DNA of 64,000 nt from Psychrosphaera sp. F3M07 (GCF_018860345.1 NZ_JAHKPJ010000004.1:112536-176535), one strand, 5' to 3'; positions 30,565 through 40,664 are shown, counted from the stretch's first letter. Translations and numbers: made by a program. The notes: a model not told the origin generated them from the sequence alone.

Positions 30565-32916
30565 TTACCTTATGCGGCTTCTGTTACCTGGTTTGTTGCC
30601 CGTTTTTTTAACGCCGGCACCCGTTGAATTTTTGTTTGATGAGTTATTACTCGTTGTATTGCTCTTAGGTTTTTTGTCGGATTTAACACCCGGTTTAAAT
30701 TGACCTAAACCCGTATGACGAGATAATGCTCTTTGTCCTTTACCTTGAGGGCCATTACGTCGGTTACCCAAACGTTCTTCGTTCTCCGATGCAGGTGGAA
30801 CTAAATGACTAACGCCATGACCAATTAGTTTGGCGAGTCCCATCTCTTTTAACGCATGGCGGATCATTTTCCAGTTTTTAGAGTCGTGATAACGCAAGAT
30901 AGCCTTATGTAAACGGCGCTCTTTTTCACCACGAGGGATCGCAACGGTTGAGTTGGTCTTCTTCACTTTATGTAATGTATCAATTTCTGTGTGATACATA
31001 GTGGTTGCTGTTGCCATTGGTGACGGATAAAAGTTTTGCACTTGATCAAGACGGAATTTATTCTCTTTTAACCACAAGGCTAAGTTGATCATGTCTTTGG
31101 TTGTTGTCCCAGGATGAGCCGCGATAAAGTAAGGAATAAGATACTGTTCTTTACCGGCTTCTTTAGAGTACTTCTCAAACAACTCTTTAAATTTGTGATA
31201 GCTACCCATACCTGGTTTCATCATCTTAGATAATGGACCTTCTTCGGTATGTTCTGGCGCTATTTTTAAATAACCGCCAACATGGTGTGTTACTAACTCT
31301 TTAACGTAACGTGGATCTTGAATTGCCAAGTCATAGCGCACACCAGAGGCGATTAATATTTTCTTTATGCCCTTAAGTTCACGAGCACGCTGATACAATT
31401 TAATCGTTGGTTCATGGTCAGTATCCATATGCTTACATATATCAGGGTAAACACATGATGCTCTACGACAAGTGGCCTCTGCTTTAGCCGACTGACAACG
31501 TAACATATACATGTTTGCCGTTGGGCCACCTAAGTCTGAAATAACCCCTGTAAACCCAGGTACTACATCACGAATTTGTTCAATTTCATTTATGATTGAA
31601 TCTTCAGAACGACTCTGAATGATTCGACCTTCATGTTCAGTAATAGAACAGAAAGTACAACCACCGTAACAACCACGCATGATATTAACTGATGTTTTTA
31701 TCATGTCGTATGCTGGGATCTTTTTACCATCATATTTAGGATGAGGAACGCGAGCGTAAGGCATGCCAAACACAAAATCCATCTCTTCAGTTTCTAATGG
31801 AAACGCAGGAGGGTTTATCCAAATACTTCTATCACCGTGACGTTGCATTAATGCTTTAGCACAGCCAGGATTGGTCTCTTGGTGCAATATGCGGTTGGTA
31901 TGTGCATATAACGTTTGATTTTTTGATACCACTTCATAAGCGGGTAATTTTACATATACGCGGTCCCAAGGACGACGTAATTGAGTTTTGTCTTTAACGC
32001 GGTTATATGGCTGAACTACGATGGCTTGGCCACCCGTTTGATTCGCGCTAGCATCAACAGCACTGTCTTCAATAGCTTGGTCTTTATTACTACAGGTATT
32101 GGCATCATATTCTTGATAAGGGTTCATTATTGGATCAATAATTCCTGGCTTATCAATGTGAGTAGAGTCTATTCCTTGCCAGTCCTCTAGTGCATTTTTA
32201 ACCATGATAGCCGTACCACGAACATCTTTAATGTTCTTGATGTCTTCGCCTCTAGCAATACGGTGAGTAACTTCGACTAACGGTCGTTCGGCGTTACCAA
32301 ACACTAACATGTCAGCTTTTGAGTCAACTAATACAGAACGACGAACTTTGTCAGACCAATAATCATAATGGCTGATACGGCGTAAACTGGCTTCGATACC
32401 ACCAATAATAATTGGCACGCCTTTATAGGCTTCACGACAACGTTGTGAATATACAGTTACGGCACGATCTGGACGTTTTCCGCCTATATTATCAGGAGTA
32501 TAAGCGTCATCGTGTCTTAACTTTCTATCGGCCGTATAACGGTTGATCATTGAATCCATGTTGCCAGCAGCAACACCGAAATATAAATTAGGCTTACCTA
32601 GTTTTTGAAAATCATTTTTTGAATGCCAATCTGGTTGGTCAATAATTCCAACTCTAAATCCTTGAGATTCCAACATACGACCAATAACGGCCATACCAAA
32701 ACTTGGATGATCGACATAAGCGTCACCAGTGACAATAATGACATCACAACTGTCCCAACCTAGTTGATCCATTTCTTCTCTGGTGGTTGGTAAAAATGGC
32801 GCAGGGCCAAAACACTCAGCCCAATACTTAGGGTAATCCCATAATTTCTTATCAGAGACGACCGTAGCTTGTGGTGGCTTATTTGATTTTGACAAAGCTG
32901 ACAATTGCGATTGCAT
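30565..32916 (-). CDS. YgiQ family radical SAM protein
   Basis: A 783-residue radical SAM enzyme of the YgiQ family. The radical SAM cluster motif lies in the middle of the protein as [17 protein letters not shown] (three cysteines spaced C-x3-C-x2-C), preceded by a cobalamin-binding-like N-terminal region with [13 protein letters not shown]-type segments and a long conserved N-terminus starting [20 protein letters not shown]. The C-terminal 80 residues are low-complexity, rich in N, S, K and G. Substrate and reaction are unknown for the family. Likely cotranscribed with the DUF2750 gene. Confidence 0.9.
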   Translation of the reverse strand: MQSQLSALSKSNKPPQATVVSDKKLWDYPKYWAECFGPAPFLPTTREEMDQLGWDSCDVIIVTGDAYVDHPSFGMAVIGRMLESQGFRVGIIDQPDWHSKNDFQKLGKPNLYFGVAAGNMDSMINRYTADRKLRHDDAYTPDNIGGKRPDRAVTVYSQRCREAYKGVPIIIGGIEASLRRISHYDYWSDKVRRSVLVDSKADMLVFGNAERPLVEVTHRIARGEDIKNIKDVRGTAIMVKNALEDWQGIDSTHIDKPGIIDPIMNPYQEYDANTCSNKDQAIEDSAVDASANQTGGQAIVVQPYNRVKDKTQLRRPWDRVYVKLPAYEVVSKNQTLYAHTNRILHQETNPGCAKALMQRHGDRSIWINPPAFPLETEEMDFVFGMPYARVPHPKYDGKKIPAYDMIKTSVNIMRGCYGGCTFCSITEHEGRIIQSRSEDSIINEIEQIRDVVPGFTGVISDLGGPTANMYMLRCQSAKAEATCRRASCVYPDICKHMDTDHEPTIKLYQRARELKGIKKILIASGVRYDLAIQDPRYVKELVTHHVGGYLKIAPEHTEEGPLSKMMKPGMGSYHKFKELFEKYSKEAGKEQYLIPYFIAAHPGTTTKDMINLALWLKENKFRLDQVQNFYPSPMATATTMYHTEIDTLHKVKKTNSTVAIPRGEKERRLHKAILRYHDSKNWKMIRHALKEMGLAKLIGHGVSHLVPPASENEERLGNRRNGPQGKGQRALSRHTGLGQFKPGVKSDKKPKSNTTSNNSSNKNSTGAGVKKTGNKPGNRSRIR

Positions 32917-33117
32917 ATATAGATGTACCCGTGGCTCAAATTCAGTAATAACGATTGATTAAAATTTAATCAGCATTAATGGACGGGCGATTATACAGAA
33001 TATTTACATCAAGTGGTAAAGGGTTTTCCCTTATATTTTAATAACTTTAAAATCTTTAGTTGCAGCTTACGTAAAGAAACATACAATATGGCAACATTTA
33101 GAAAGGATTGCTTACTT

Positions 33118-33888
33118 ATGAATTCCAGTATGACGACTGAAAATAACACAAATTCAAATAATGAATCTCAAGGTAATACAAAGACTTGGGTTGCATTTTT
33201 TATATTCGTAGCCGTTTCATTGTTTTTTTATTTAGTGCCAGAAATTGATTTGTGGATGGCTAGACAATTTTACGATGAAACCGAAGGGTTTTACCTAAAA
33301 GAAACTGCGTTAGTACAAATTACTTACGACATATTTAAACATATGCCTAAATTGTTACTTCCAGTGATGTTAATTTTCTTACTACTAGGTTTTAAATCAA
33401 ACTATTGCAAAATTCGTAGACACTTATGTTTATTCGCTTTGGTTTCATTATTAATTGGCCCTGGCATTATTGTTCATAATGTATTTAAAGATAGTTGGGA
33501 TAGAGCACGGCCTCGTCATTTAACTGAGTTTGGTGGTGATAAAACCTTTACTCCTGCTTGGGTAATTTCGGACCAATGTGAACGCAACTGTTCTTTTGTT
33601 AGTGGTCATGCCGCAATGGGGTTCTATTTTATGATCTTGGGCTGGTTGTTAGGTTCAAGAAAATGGTTCTATATTGGCATCGGCATCGGCGCTGCTGTTG
33701 GTATGATCAGAGTCATCCAAGGTGGGCACTTCCTCAGTGACTCTATTCTCGCAGGTTTCATGGTTTACTGGAGTATTTGGTTAATCGCTAAATGGATGCA
33801 TGTGCCAAATCCAGGTGATGAATGGCAATGTCCTGAAGTTGAAAAACAAAGACAACTTTGTGAAGAACAAGCTAAAAACGCCAATTAA
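33118..33888 (+). CDS. PAP2 family phosphatase, membrane-bound
   Basis: A 256-residue inner-membrane phosphatase of the PAP2 superfamily with about six membrane helices. The three-part active site is present: KDSWDRARP, the SGH motif in CSFVSGHAAMGF, and GGHFLSDS. This organisation resembles LpxE/LpxF-type lipid A phosphatases and undecaprenyl pyrophosphatases; the substrate cannot be told. The ATG at 33118 is preferred over upstream in-frame starts (33013, 33088) because AAGGA lies 10 bases before it and the extra N-terminal residues look unlike a protein start. Divergent from the YgiQ-type gene. Confidence 0.85.
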   Translation: MNSSMTTENNTNSNNESQGNTKTWVAFFIFVAVSLFFYLVPEIDLWMARQFYDETEGFYLKETALVQITYDIFKHMPKLLLPVMLIFLLLGFKSNYCKIRRHLCLFALVSLLIGPGIIVHNVFKDSWDRARPRHLTEFGGDKTFTPAWVISDQCERNCSFVSGHAAMGFYFMILGWLLGSRKWFYIGIGIGAAVGMIRVIQGGHFLSDSILAGFMVYWSIWLIAKWMHVPNPGDEWQCPEVEKQRQLCEEQAKNAN

Positions 33889-34009
33889 TTTACCGGTCTA
33901 GTTTTAAACATAGTTATTCATAAGCTATGGTTAGTTTTCATCCCCTGTTTGATTTGCAGAGTTAACAGGGGTAGAGTTCACGTTTTTACACTTATCTGGT
34001 GGTTTAATA

Positions 34010-34492
34010 TTGGAAAAATATGAAGAATTGTTTGTATCTATTCGACAAATAATCCGAGCAATCGACTTACGCTCTAAAAAATTAAGTAAAGCGGTAGGGA
34101 TCACAGGACCTCAATTATTAGTTTTACAAGAAGTGTTAGCCGCACCGGGTTTAACTTCAAAACAAGTCGCGGACGGAATAAACTTATCTCAAGCTACAGT
34201 GACCAGCATCTTAGATCGATTAGAAGCCAAGCAATTGTTAGTCAGAAAACGTGACAGTGTTGACCGTCGAAAAGTCTCTTTGTATTTAACTGATCAAGGC
34301 CATTTAACGTTAAACGATGCGCCTAAGGCAATGGAAGACTCCTTTATTGAGAAGTTTGAAAATATAGAAAACTGGGAACAAACCCTTTTATTATCAAGTG
34401 TTCAACGTATCGCTAGTATGATGAATGCTGAAGAATTAGATGCAGCGCCAATGTTAAAAATTGGTGAGATTGACTCCATCACTAAACCTTAA
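34010..34492 (+). CDS. MarR-family regulator of EctR/CosR type
   Basis: A 160-residue winged-helix regulator. The MarR core runs from about 25 to 120, with the recognition helix around LSQATVTSILDRLEAKQLLVRKR and the wing DRRKVSLYLT. The N-terminus (EELFVSIRQIIRAIDLRSKKL) and GITGPQLLVLQE resemble EctR/CosR, the MarR-type regulators of compatible-solute genes. The start is TTG: no in-frame ATG precedes the conserved region and a GGTGG site lies upstream. It is directly upstream of proB, whose promoter carries a palindrome like the EctR1 operator. Family call is by eye. Confidence 0.85.
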   Translation: MEKYEELFVSIRQIIRAIDLRSKKLSKAVGITGPQLLVLQEVLAAPGLTSKQVADGINLSQATVTSILDRLEAKQLLVRKRDSVDRRKVSLYLTDQGHLTLNDAPKAMEDSFIEKFENIENWEQTLLLSSVQRIASMMNAEELDAAPMLKIGEIDSITKP

Positions 34493-34525
34493 CCACCATA
34501 ACCTCTCCTATCCATTCTTTTGAAT

Positions 34526-34553
34526 AAAAGTAGCCTTAAATTAGGCTACTTTA
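34526..34553 (+). terminator. weak terminator after the MarR gene
   Basis: A 10-bp stem (34527-34536 with 34543-34552) and TAAATT loop, with only a short T-rich end. It separates the regulator gene from proB and implies proB has its own promoter. Confidence 0.6.
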
Positions 34554-34676
34554 TAAAATAAAACTAATTAGTGTAATAATTATATTTCTGCAAACTATTT
34601 CGCCTGAACCCCTTAATTAGTCTGATTAATAAACAGAAAATATGGTTGTTAGGATTATCATATACCTTTTGAGCTG

Positions 34677-34707
34677 TTGAATATATTTTAATACTTAGTA
34701 TACTAAG
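34677..34707 (+). promoter_or_regulatory. proB promoter overlapped by a 14-bp palindromic operator
   Basis: TTGAAT at 34677-34682 and TATACT at 34699-34704 form a sigma-70-like pair with 16 bases between. The -10 hexamer lies wholly inside the perfect palindrome CTTAGTATACTAAG (34694-34707). As I recall, the EctR1 operator is two 8-bp half-sites, TATTTAGT and ACTATATA, 2 bp apart over a -10 element; the wider sequence here, TACTTAGT-AT-ACTAAGCA, has the same form. Repression by the neighbouring MarR-type protein is inferred. Confidence 0.65.
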
Positions 34708-34737
34708 CATTATCTTTAATTATTATTTTCTGGATCT

Positions 34738-35829
34738 ATGGTTTTATTTTCAAATTTCGAACGAATCGTTTTAAAAGTTGGCAGCGCTCTAATTGCACCA
34801 GACGGAAAAGGTTGCAGCCCTCATAAATTATTTCCAATAGCTCAGTTTATTATCGAATGCCGAAGTCGCGGTATTGAAGTTGTATTAGTTTCGTCAGGTT
34901 CAGTTGCAGCAGGAAGACAATATTTTCCAAAAAGTAACTGCAATTCAATTCCGATGAAAAAGGCAATGGCCGCAGCAGGTCAATCCGATATGATAAGTAC
35001 TTGGGATAGATTATTTGATTTCCCAACATGCCAAATATTATTAACCCACGGTGATTTACAAGACCCTGAGCGTTACCAAAGTGTTTCCTCTACAATTGAT
35101 AAAGCCCTGAGTCATGGGATATTACCAATCGTAAATGAAAACGACACCATCACAACGGATGAGTTAAAAGTGGGTGACAATGATAACTTAGCTGCCATTG
35201 TTTCTGCTGCCGTAAACGCAGACGGTTTAGTGTTATGTACGGACGTTGATGGTTTATACACAGGCAACCCAAGAATAGATAAAAACGCTAAGTTAATACC
35301 TATCGTTGAATCTATTACTGCAAGTCTTAAAGGTATTGATATGTCCGCTACTAACGATGTTGGTACCGGTGGAATGGCGACTAAAGTTGAGTCTGCGGAA
35401 AAAGCCACAGCTCACGGGATCACGACTTATATCATCAATGGTGAAAAACCAGATGTATTTCACTCGTTATTAAGAGATGAAAACCCAGGTACAATATTTG
35501 CGCCATCACAAACTCCAATGAGTGATAGAACACACTGGTTAAGACATACAACTCGTTCGCAAGGTGAGTTTGTTGTAGATAAATCAGGTGAGCAAACGGT
35601 GTTAGATGGTATAGAAGACATCACCAGCGATCAGTTACTTAGTGTCAATGGTGACTTTAATACCGGTGATACGGTATTGATTAAATCCGAAGACGGTAAA
35701 TCGTTGGCCAAAGCAATTACAAAGCGAAGTAGTTGTTTAATGACTTATCTAACCGAGCAGGATGATCCAAATCAACACGCTCCAATTGAGTCTGTTTTTG
35801 AACAAGAACAAGTCTCTTTACTAAAATAG
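34738..35829 (+). CDS. proB: glutamate 5-kinase ProB
   Basis: First enzyme of proline synthesis, phosphorylating glutamate with ATP in the cytoplasm; normally inhibited by proline. The 363-residue protein (367 in E. coli) has an amino-acid kinase domain (about 6-258, with VLKVGSALIAP, VSSGSVAAGR, NENDTITTDELKVGDND and GTGGMATKVESAEKA) and a C-terminal PUA domain (about 275-350). proA does not follow; a tRNA gene does. The Shine-Dalgarno sequence is weak (GGA three bases from ATG). The promoter has an EctR-type palindrome, suggesting osmotic control. Confidence 0.95.
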   Translation: MVLFSNFERIVLKVGSALIAPDGKGCSPHKLFPIAQFIIECRSRGIEVVLVSSGSVAAGRQYFPKSNCNSIPMKKAMAAAGQSDMISTWDRLFDFPTCQILLTHGDLQDPERYQSVSSTIDKALSHGILPIVNENDTITTDELKVGDNDNLAAIVSAAVNADGLVLCTDVDGLYTGNPRIDKNAKLIPIVESITASLKGIDMSATNDVGTGGMATKVESAEKATAHGITTYIINGEKPDVFHSLLRDENPGTIFAPSQTPMSDRTHWLRHTTRSQGEFVVDKSGEQTVLDGIEDITSDQLLSVNGDFNTGDTVLIKSEDGKSLAKAITKRSSCLMTYLTEQDDPNQHAPIESVFEQEQVSLLK

Positions 35830-35867
35830 ACTTATAAAAACAGTAAGTTAAAAGGGACACATTAAAC

Positions 35868-35895
35868 TTCACTCGAAGTATTAATTAGGTATAAT
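35868..35895 (+). promoter_or_regulatory. probable promoter of tRNA-Arg
   Basis: A perfect TATAAT at 35890-35895 lies 8 bases before the tRNA 5' end, with TTCACT 16 bases upstream as a partial -35. The very short distance to the mature end means the -10 is close to the processing site, so transcription may begin at or inside the mature 5' end, or the tRNA may instead be read through from proB. Confidence 0.4.
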
Positions 35896-35903
35896 TACCG
35901 TGT

Positions 35904-35979
35904 GTCCCTATAGTTTAACAGGATAAAACTGCGACCTCCTAAGTCGCTGCTCCAGGTTCGAGTCCTGGTGGGGACGCCA
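35904..35979 (+). tRNA. tRNA-Arg (anticodon CCU)
   Basis: A full cloverleaf is visible in 76 bases. The acceptor stem pairs 35904-35910 with 35969-35975, the D stem is GTTT/AAAC, the anticodon stem GCGAC/GTCGC holds loop CTCCTAA with anticodon CCT at 35938-35940, and the T arm is CCAGG-TTCGAGT-CCTGG. Discriminator G and an encoded CCA end the gene. It reads the AGG arginine codon. No integrase or direct repeat of the 3' end was seen next to it. Confidence 0.97.
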
Positions 35980-36039
35980 AAGTCCATTTAACTCGTTCTC
36001 TCAAGCAAACATACTTTTGTACAAATACCAATTAAACAC

Positions 36040-37014
36040 TCATTCGTGTTCTTTTTGCTGTCTTATATTCGCTATTCTGGCTCCAATATTTCTAAATGGC
36101 TGGTAATACATTTTTAATACTGATGAGTGGTCTATTGTTTTATCTGGTAAACCAAAGGTGATGTTTTCCACTTCTGACGCTTTCGTGTGGGTGTTAAACC
36201 ATCTATCCCAAATAGCCAATGCTGAGCCAAAGTTACTATGGTGATGCCTAGGTAGGTTGCTGTGATGAACTTGATGTTGGGCCGGACTGATGAACCATTT
36301 CTCAACGCGATCTCCCCAACTTAGCCATATGTGACTATGGCGTAGATTTGAGCCGAGTAGGTTAAAAACAAAAACAAACAAATTAGCGCCTAAAATATCT
36401 ATCATTTTTAACGTAGGGCCAAATAAATAATAAGCTATGCCAACCGCAGCTCCTTGAGTAATGGCCATCCTGCAAGCATAAAGGTAATTTTCAACAGGAT
36501 GTGAGCGATAGATAGTAAATGGCGTTAATACGGTAGCCGAATGATGTACCTTATGGAACTCCCATAAAAAAGACACTCTATGCAGTAAGTAATGTAATAA
36601 AAATCGGGTGAAATCGTCAAACAGAAACAGTACAACCGTAAAGAACAGCATTATAGTGAAAGGTGATACGTCAATGAATTCACGTTGGCCAAAAATGGTT
36701 TCTAATAAAGAGGATAACGAAATGGCTATAGGAGCCATGGTAAAGATCACTAAAGGAAATAAAGCCGCTTTGATTAGTTTATTTAAGATTAATAACAGGT
36801 AGTCATGCTGAGCGGATTTAGCGAGATAAATGTTTTTAGGAAAAACAAATTTAAAAAAATTACTTGGTTTCTGTGTAGGTTTTTTTTGATAGTAAACGAC
36901 CGAAGCTAATATAAACGCAGATACTAAATATATCCAAAAGACTCTTTTATTGGCATCATCAAAGAAGCTAAAAAGCTCCTGAATGTTGGCAGATAAAAAA
37001 TCCAATATAAACAC
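36040..37014 (-). CDS. sterol desaturase/fatty acid hydroxylase family protein
   Basis: A 324-residue integral membrane di-iron enzyme of the fatty acid hydroxylase superfamily. Several membrane helices occur in the first 190 residues. The eight-histidine metal motif is present as HYLLH, HKVHH and QHQVHHSNLPRHHH. In bacteria such enzymes hydroxylate or desaturate lipids such as ornithine lipids, carotenoids or fatty acids; the substrate here is unknown. The start is GTG, with GGTGG upstream. It stands alone between tRNA-Arg and the iron operon. Confidence 0.85.
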   Translation of the reverse strand: MFILDFLSANIQELFSFFDDANKRVFWIYLVSAFILASVVYYQKKPTQKPSNFFKFVFPKNIYLAKSAQHDYLLLILNKLIKAALFPLVIFTMAPIAISLSSLLETIFGQREFIDVSPFTIMLFFTVVLFLFDDFTRFLLHYLLHRVSFLWEFHKVHHSATVLTPFTIYRSHPVENYLYACRMAITQGAAVGIAYYLFGPTLKMIDILGANLFVFVFNLLGSNLRHSHIWLSWGDRVEKWFISPAQHQVHHSNLPRHHHSNFGSALAIWDRWFNTHTKASEVENITFGLPDKTIDHSSVLKMYYQPFRNIGARIANIRQQKEHE

Positions 37015-37095
37015 GTTTTACACCACCTAAAATAAAGCAATGCAAACCGAAATTTGCATTGCATTTCTAACTAAAACTGCATCTCTAATACGGAA

Positions 37096-39339
37096 TTAAA
37101 AGCGATACTGATAACCCAATTGGAACTGTTGAGGTTTAGTTGGTCTAGCGCCATATGGTCGACGACTGACGATAACTTGATTGTCTAATAAGTTATCAAC
37201 TTTGAAATAAACTAACCCGTATGTATCCAAGTCATAAGTTGCAGAGAAATCGAACACAGTATAAGATTCAATAACCACATCAGACAATAAAACATTATCC
37301 CCCGACGCTTCTTGCATTTCATCAATATAACGTGCAATTACACCCATTTCCCAGTTGTTACTTAATAACCCGACATTAACCGTCACTTGATTCTGCGGTA
37401 AATAGGGTAAGTGATCGCCTTGTTCTATTGTTCCCCACATTGGAAAATCAGAATGAAAGTCGTTTTTAAATTCTGATGTTGTGTAGGTGTACACAAATGA
37501 AATCGGGGCATTCCAGCCGTTGGCGAGTCTGTAGTTTCGACTTGCAGAAAACTCTACGCCGTAAACATCAACTTCACCGCCATTAAACTCTTCATCTAAA
37601 CTATCTCCGCAACTCGCTGCTGCTGAAAACGAACAGCCTTCTTTTAGATTTTTAATATCATTATAGAAAACGATAAGTTCAGCTTTAGTATTGCCATTGT
37701 TGAAACGACCACCAAATTCGTAATTTATACTGTTTTCAATTTCAATCAGTGGGCTTTCTTGTGGGCTGGTGGGCACAAAACCTTCATGGATGCCAAATAA
37801 TAAACCGGCATTATCATTGAACGTATAAAAGCCACTAATGCTTGGCAGCCACAAACTGGTCTCTTTTTTAAGCCAGTCATTTTCTTTATCCACGGCTTGA
37901 TTTTGATATAAAGAATCAAAAAATTCGCCACGTACACCTAAGGTGATCTCTAAGTCATTTAGGCTAATCGTATCTTTTAAGAATAACGCTGTAGCATCGG
38001 TTTTTTCAAGGTTAGTGGTGGTTGAAACTGTGCTTGAACCGTCGGAAACTAATTGAGCGTCACGCATTAAAAAGGTGTCTTCAGTGTGTTTTCGATTAAT
38101 CTGATCTTGATGGATTCTTACGCCGACATTAAATTTGTGCTCCAAACCTAATACAGAATAAGACGCTTGTAATTCACTCTGGATCCCTTGTGAATAATAT
38201 TCACGGTAGTTATCACCCAATACGATTTTTTCGTATTCTTGAATGGTATCGCGTTCACCGGTAAGCACCTCATAGAATAGTGCGTTCACTTCATCTTCTG
38301 GATTTTTTAATATTTCCTGTAAATCTCGGTTAAATAAGCCACCTTTAAAACCATTAATTTTATTCCAAGAGCGGGTGAATTCATTGCGGTAAACACGAGT
38401 GGTGATATCAAAACGCTCTGCAGCGATAAAATGAGTGAGTTGAACCTGTTTATGATCCCAATCCATTAAGTCATTTTGACTGGCTAGGTAACGCCTATTT
38501 GGGTTTTCTGAGAAGTCCAAATCACTTAATCCTAAATAGGTTTCATCGGACTTTTCTGTCGCCAATGACAGTTTTAATTCGACCAGTTGTGTCAGGCCAT
38601 TACGACTGAGATTATATTGAAACTTAGTCATCAGGTCGTTTTTGTTGAAACCTGTATTTGCCCCGTTATCAAGTTCTTTAAAACCATCGGCTTGTAAATG
38701 AATGCCTTCCATCAAATAGCCAAAGTTGTTGATAGTATCGCCAAAAAACATTTTACTTTTAAACAAACCATCACTGCCAGAAGCTAAGTCAATCATACCT
38801 TCAGCACTATCAGGGACTTGTCGAGTCGTCATATTAAGTGCACCGGCAACTGTATTAGGTCCATATTTAATGGCCGCAGGTCCTTTAAATACTTCTAATG
38901 CTGTCATCTTAGACATCATAGGGAAGTAATACGCCGCGGGTGCTGAATAAGGTGCTGGGCCAATTAAAATACCATCTTCCATTACGGTGATTTTTTTACT
39001 TCGTTCAGGTGTTGCTCCCCTAAAACCAATGTTAGGTCTTAAGCCATAACCATCTTCTTCACGAATATTAACACCAGGTACGTTATATAAAATTCGATTT
39101 ATATCATCAAATTTAAACTTTTCTAGTTCAACTTCACTGATTAAGGTAGCAGAGCCAGCCTCTTTTCTAAGTTTGTCGCTGTGCCCAATTATTTGCAGTC
39201 TTTCAACTAATTCTGTTGTGGTCTTTTTAACGTTTTCTTTGGGCTCACTTTCTTTATTGTCTTGAGCAAAAGTGCTAACGACAAACAGTGCAGTAACGAG
39301 TGCAAGCGTTATTTGTAATTTATTGTTGTTTGTATTCAT
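37096..39339 (-). CDS. TonB-dependent outer membrane receptor (iron related)
   Basis: A 747-residue outer-membrane receptor. A signal peptide (about 1-25) is followed by a plug domain (about 50-165, with IREEDGYGLRPNIGFRGATPERS and FKGPAAIKYGPNTVAGALNM) and a 22-strand barrel ending in the FQLGYQYRF terminal strand. It resembles FecA-type ferric chelate receptors but the ligand is not determined. The start codon overlaps the stop of the imelysin gene (TAATG), and it is the last gene of an operon with a candidate Fur box upstream, so iron regulation is expected. Confidence 0.9.
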   Translation of the reverse strand: MNTNNNKLQITLALVTALFVVSTFAQDNKESEPKENVKKTTTELVERLQIIGHSDKLRKEAGSATLISEVELEKFKFDDINRILYNVPGVNIREEDGYGLRPNIGFRGATPERSKKITVMEDGILIGPAPYSAPAAYYFPMMSKMTALEVFKGPAAIKYGPNTVAGALNMTTRQVPDSAEGMIDLASGSDGLFKSKMFFGDTINNFGYLMEGIHLQADGFKELDNGANTGFNKNDLMTKFQYNLSRNGLTQLVELKLSLATEKSDETYLGLSDLDFSENPNRRYLASQNDLMDWDHKQVQLTHFIAAERFDITTRVYRNEFTRSWNKINGFKGGLFNRDLQEILKNPEDEVNALFYEVLTGERDTIQEYEKIVLGDNYREYYSQGIQSELQASYSVLGLEHKFNVGVRIHQDQINRKHTEDTFLMRDAQLVSDGSSTVSTTTNLEKTDATALFLKDTISLNDLEITLGVRGEFFDSLYQNQAVDKENDWLKKETSLWLPSISGFYTFNDNAGLLFGIHEGFVPTSPQESPLIEIENSINYEFGGRFNNGNTKAELIVFYNDIKNLKEGCSFSAAASCGDSLDEEFNGGEVDVYGVEFSASRNYRLANGWNAPISFVYTYTTSEFKNDFHSDFPMWGTIEQGDHLPYLPQNQVTVNVGLLSNNWEMGVIARYIDEMQEASGDNVLLSDVVIESYTVFDFSATYDLDTYGLVYFKVDNLLDNQVIVSRRPYGARPTKPQQFQLGYQYRF

Positions 39340-40577
39340 TAATCATTATCTCCAGCAGAGGTGGCTGGTAACTCGAGAGCTAAGCTAGTTATAAAGTCGG
39401 TCTTCAATTGGTCCGTAATGTTTTTAACATTGTTATGGATCTGCTCTATTTGCTCCGGGTTATTGGTTAACTCATTTGCCAGACTGGAATCAACTTGATT
39501 GATGGCGTTAATAGTATTAGTCACGTTATTAGCCATTTCTGTGGCAGTGGAGTCATCACCAACATCTAATAAATAGTCTGTAAATCCTAAACCACCGTTA
39601 CCGGTTAGTAATTTTTCAAAGCCAATTAAGTTATTGAGTATGTTAGCTAACGAGTTCTGGCTGTATTTAGATTCAACGGTTTGCGGGCAGGCGGTTGAAC
39701 CACATTCGTTGGCAAATATGCCTAAAGGCGTGGCTAATTTACCGTCTTTGGTTGAAGAGTCTAGGTAGAACAAGGCGTCGCTAATACGATTTACCGCATC
39801 GTGTTCTGTATTAAATTCATTGCCGGTTGTTCCTGCTTGTTTCAGTTTATTGGCATAACCATCTAATGCTAACCACTGTTGAACTAACATTTCTGCATTG
39901 TTTTGAATATCAGATGCGACTTCAGTTGCAAAATTACAACGTGCGACTCGTTTGTTTTGATCGGTCAGATTACTCCACCCTGTAGGAGCAAAAGAAGCGT
40001 CGCAGCTATGATTTAAATCTTGGTTAAATAACAAATAATCCAATGCACCTAAGCCTTTTCTAGAAGGTGTACGTTGGGTTATGTCATAAGGTTTACCGTT
40101 AACCTCGCCGGTTTGAAAATATAATACGTCATAATCCACAGCGCATGAATTTTGAATTGGCCATGAATAAATGTTGTTACGTAATAACCCGTCTTGTTCC
40201 AACAATGGGCCTAATAACATTAATTCAGCTTGTTGCCATGCCGCCATGGTATTGCGCCATTGAACTTGAGCAGCGTCGATAGCCGTTAAAACAGCTTGTT
40301 GTTCACCCGTTTGGTCTAATATATTTTTCTCGGCTTGGCAGTAATCCTGCACTAATTGTGTTTGACGTTCTGCTTGAGTAAGAAAGGTTTGGTAAGCGGG
40401 AGAGATAACGTTATCTGTTAAGTTCGTTATCAATGCAAGCTGATTAAACTGAGTATTCGTATCTTTATCCGGGTTATAACCTTCACCAGCAGAACTGCTC
40501 GTTTCTTGGTTACAAGCGCTTAATAAAAACAAAAACAGCAAAGCAAACACAAACAACTTATTTTTAATATACAACAC
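39339..40577 (-). CDS. imelysin family lipoprotein
   Basis: A 412-residue lipoprotein with lipobox LLSAC at about residues 18-22 and an all-helical imelysin-like (peptidase M75/IrpA) fold. The GLGALDYLLFN segment corresponds to the GxHxxE region of the family but lacks the histidine, so peptidase activity is not expected. Imelysins are iron-regulated and thought to bind or sense iron at the cell surface. It lies between the DUF4856 gene and the TonB receptor gene, with translational overlap to the latter. GTG start. Confidence 0.85.
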   Translation of the reverse strand: MLYIKNKLFVFALLFLFLLSACNQETSSSAGEGYNPDKDTNTQFNQLALITNLTDNVISPAYQTFLTQAERQTQLVQDYCQAEKNILDQTGEQQAVLTAIDAAQVQWRNTMAAWQQAELMLLGPLLEQDGLLRNNIYSWPIQNSCAVDYDVLYFQTGEVNGKPYDITQRTPSRKGLGALDYLLFNQDLNHSCDASFAPTGWSNLTDQNKRVARCNFATEVASDIQNNAEMLVQQWLALDGYANKLKQAGTTGNEFNTEHDAVNRISDALFYLDSSTKDGKLATPLGIFANECGSTACPQTVESKYSQNSLANILNNLIGFEKLLTGNGGLGFTDYLLDVGDDSTATEMANNVTNTINAINQVDSSLANELTNNPEQIEQIHNNVKNITDQLKTDFITSLALELPATSAGDND

Positions 40578-40664
40578 GAAATTTAAGCCTTTATATACGA
40601 AGAAAGCTTGGGCTATTTCTAGTCCAAGCTTAAGTTTTATAAAATGTGATAATAAACGGGTGGT

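Noticed and set aside
31981-32190. Open frame on the plus strand inside the YgiQ-type gene
   Set aside because: Antisense shadow with no ribosome binding site or conserved features.
33013-33117. Longer N-terminus for the PAP2 protein
   Set aside because: The extra 35 residues have no signal or conserved character, and the AAGGA site stands before 33118.
35904-36040. Possible integration (att) site at the tRNA-Arg 3' end
   Set aside because: No direct repeat of the tRNA end and no integrase were found on either side; the next gene is an ordinary hydroxylase.
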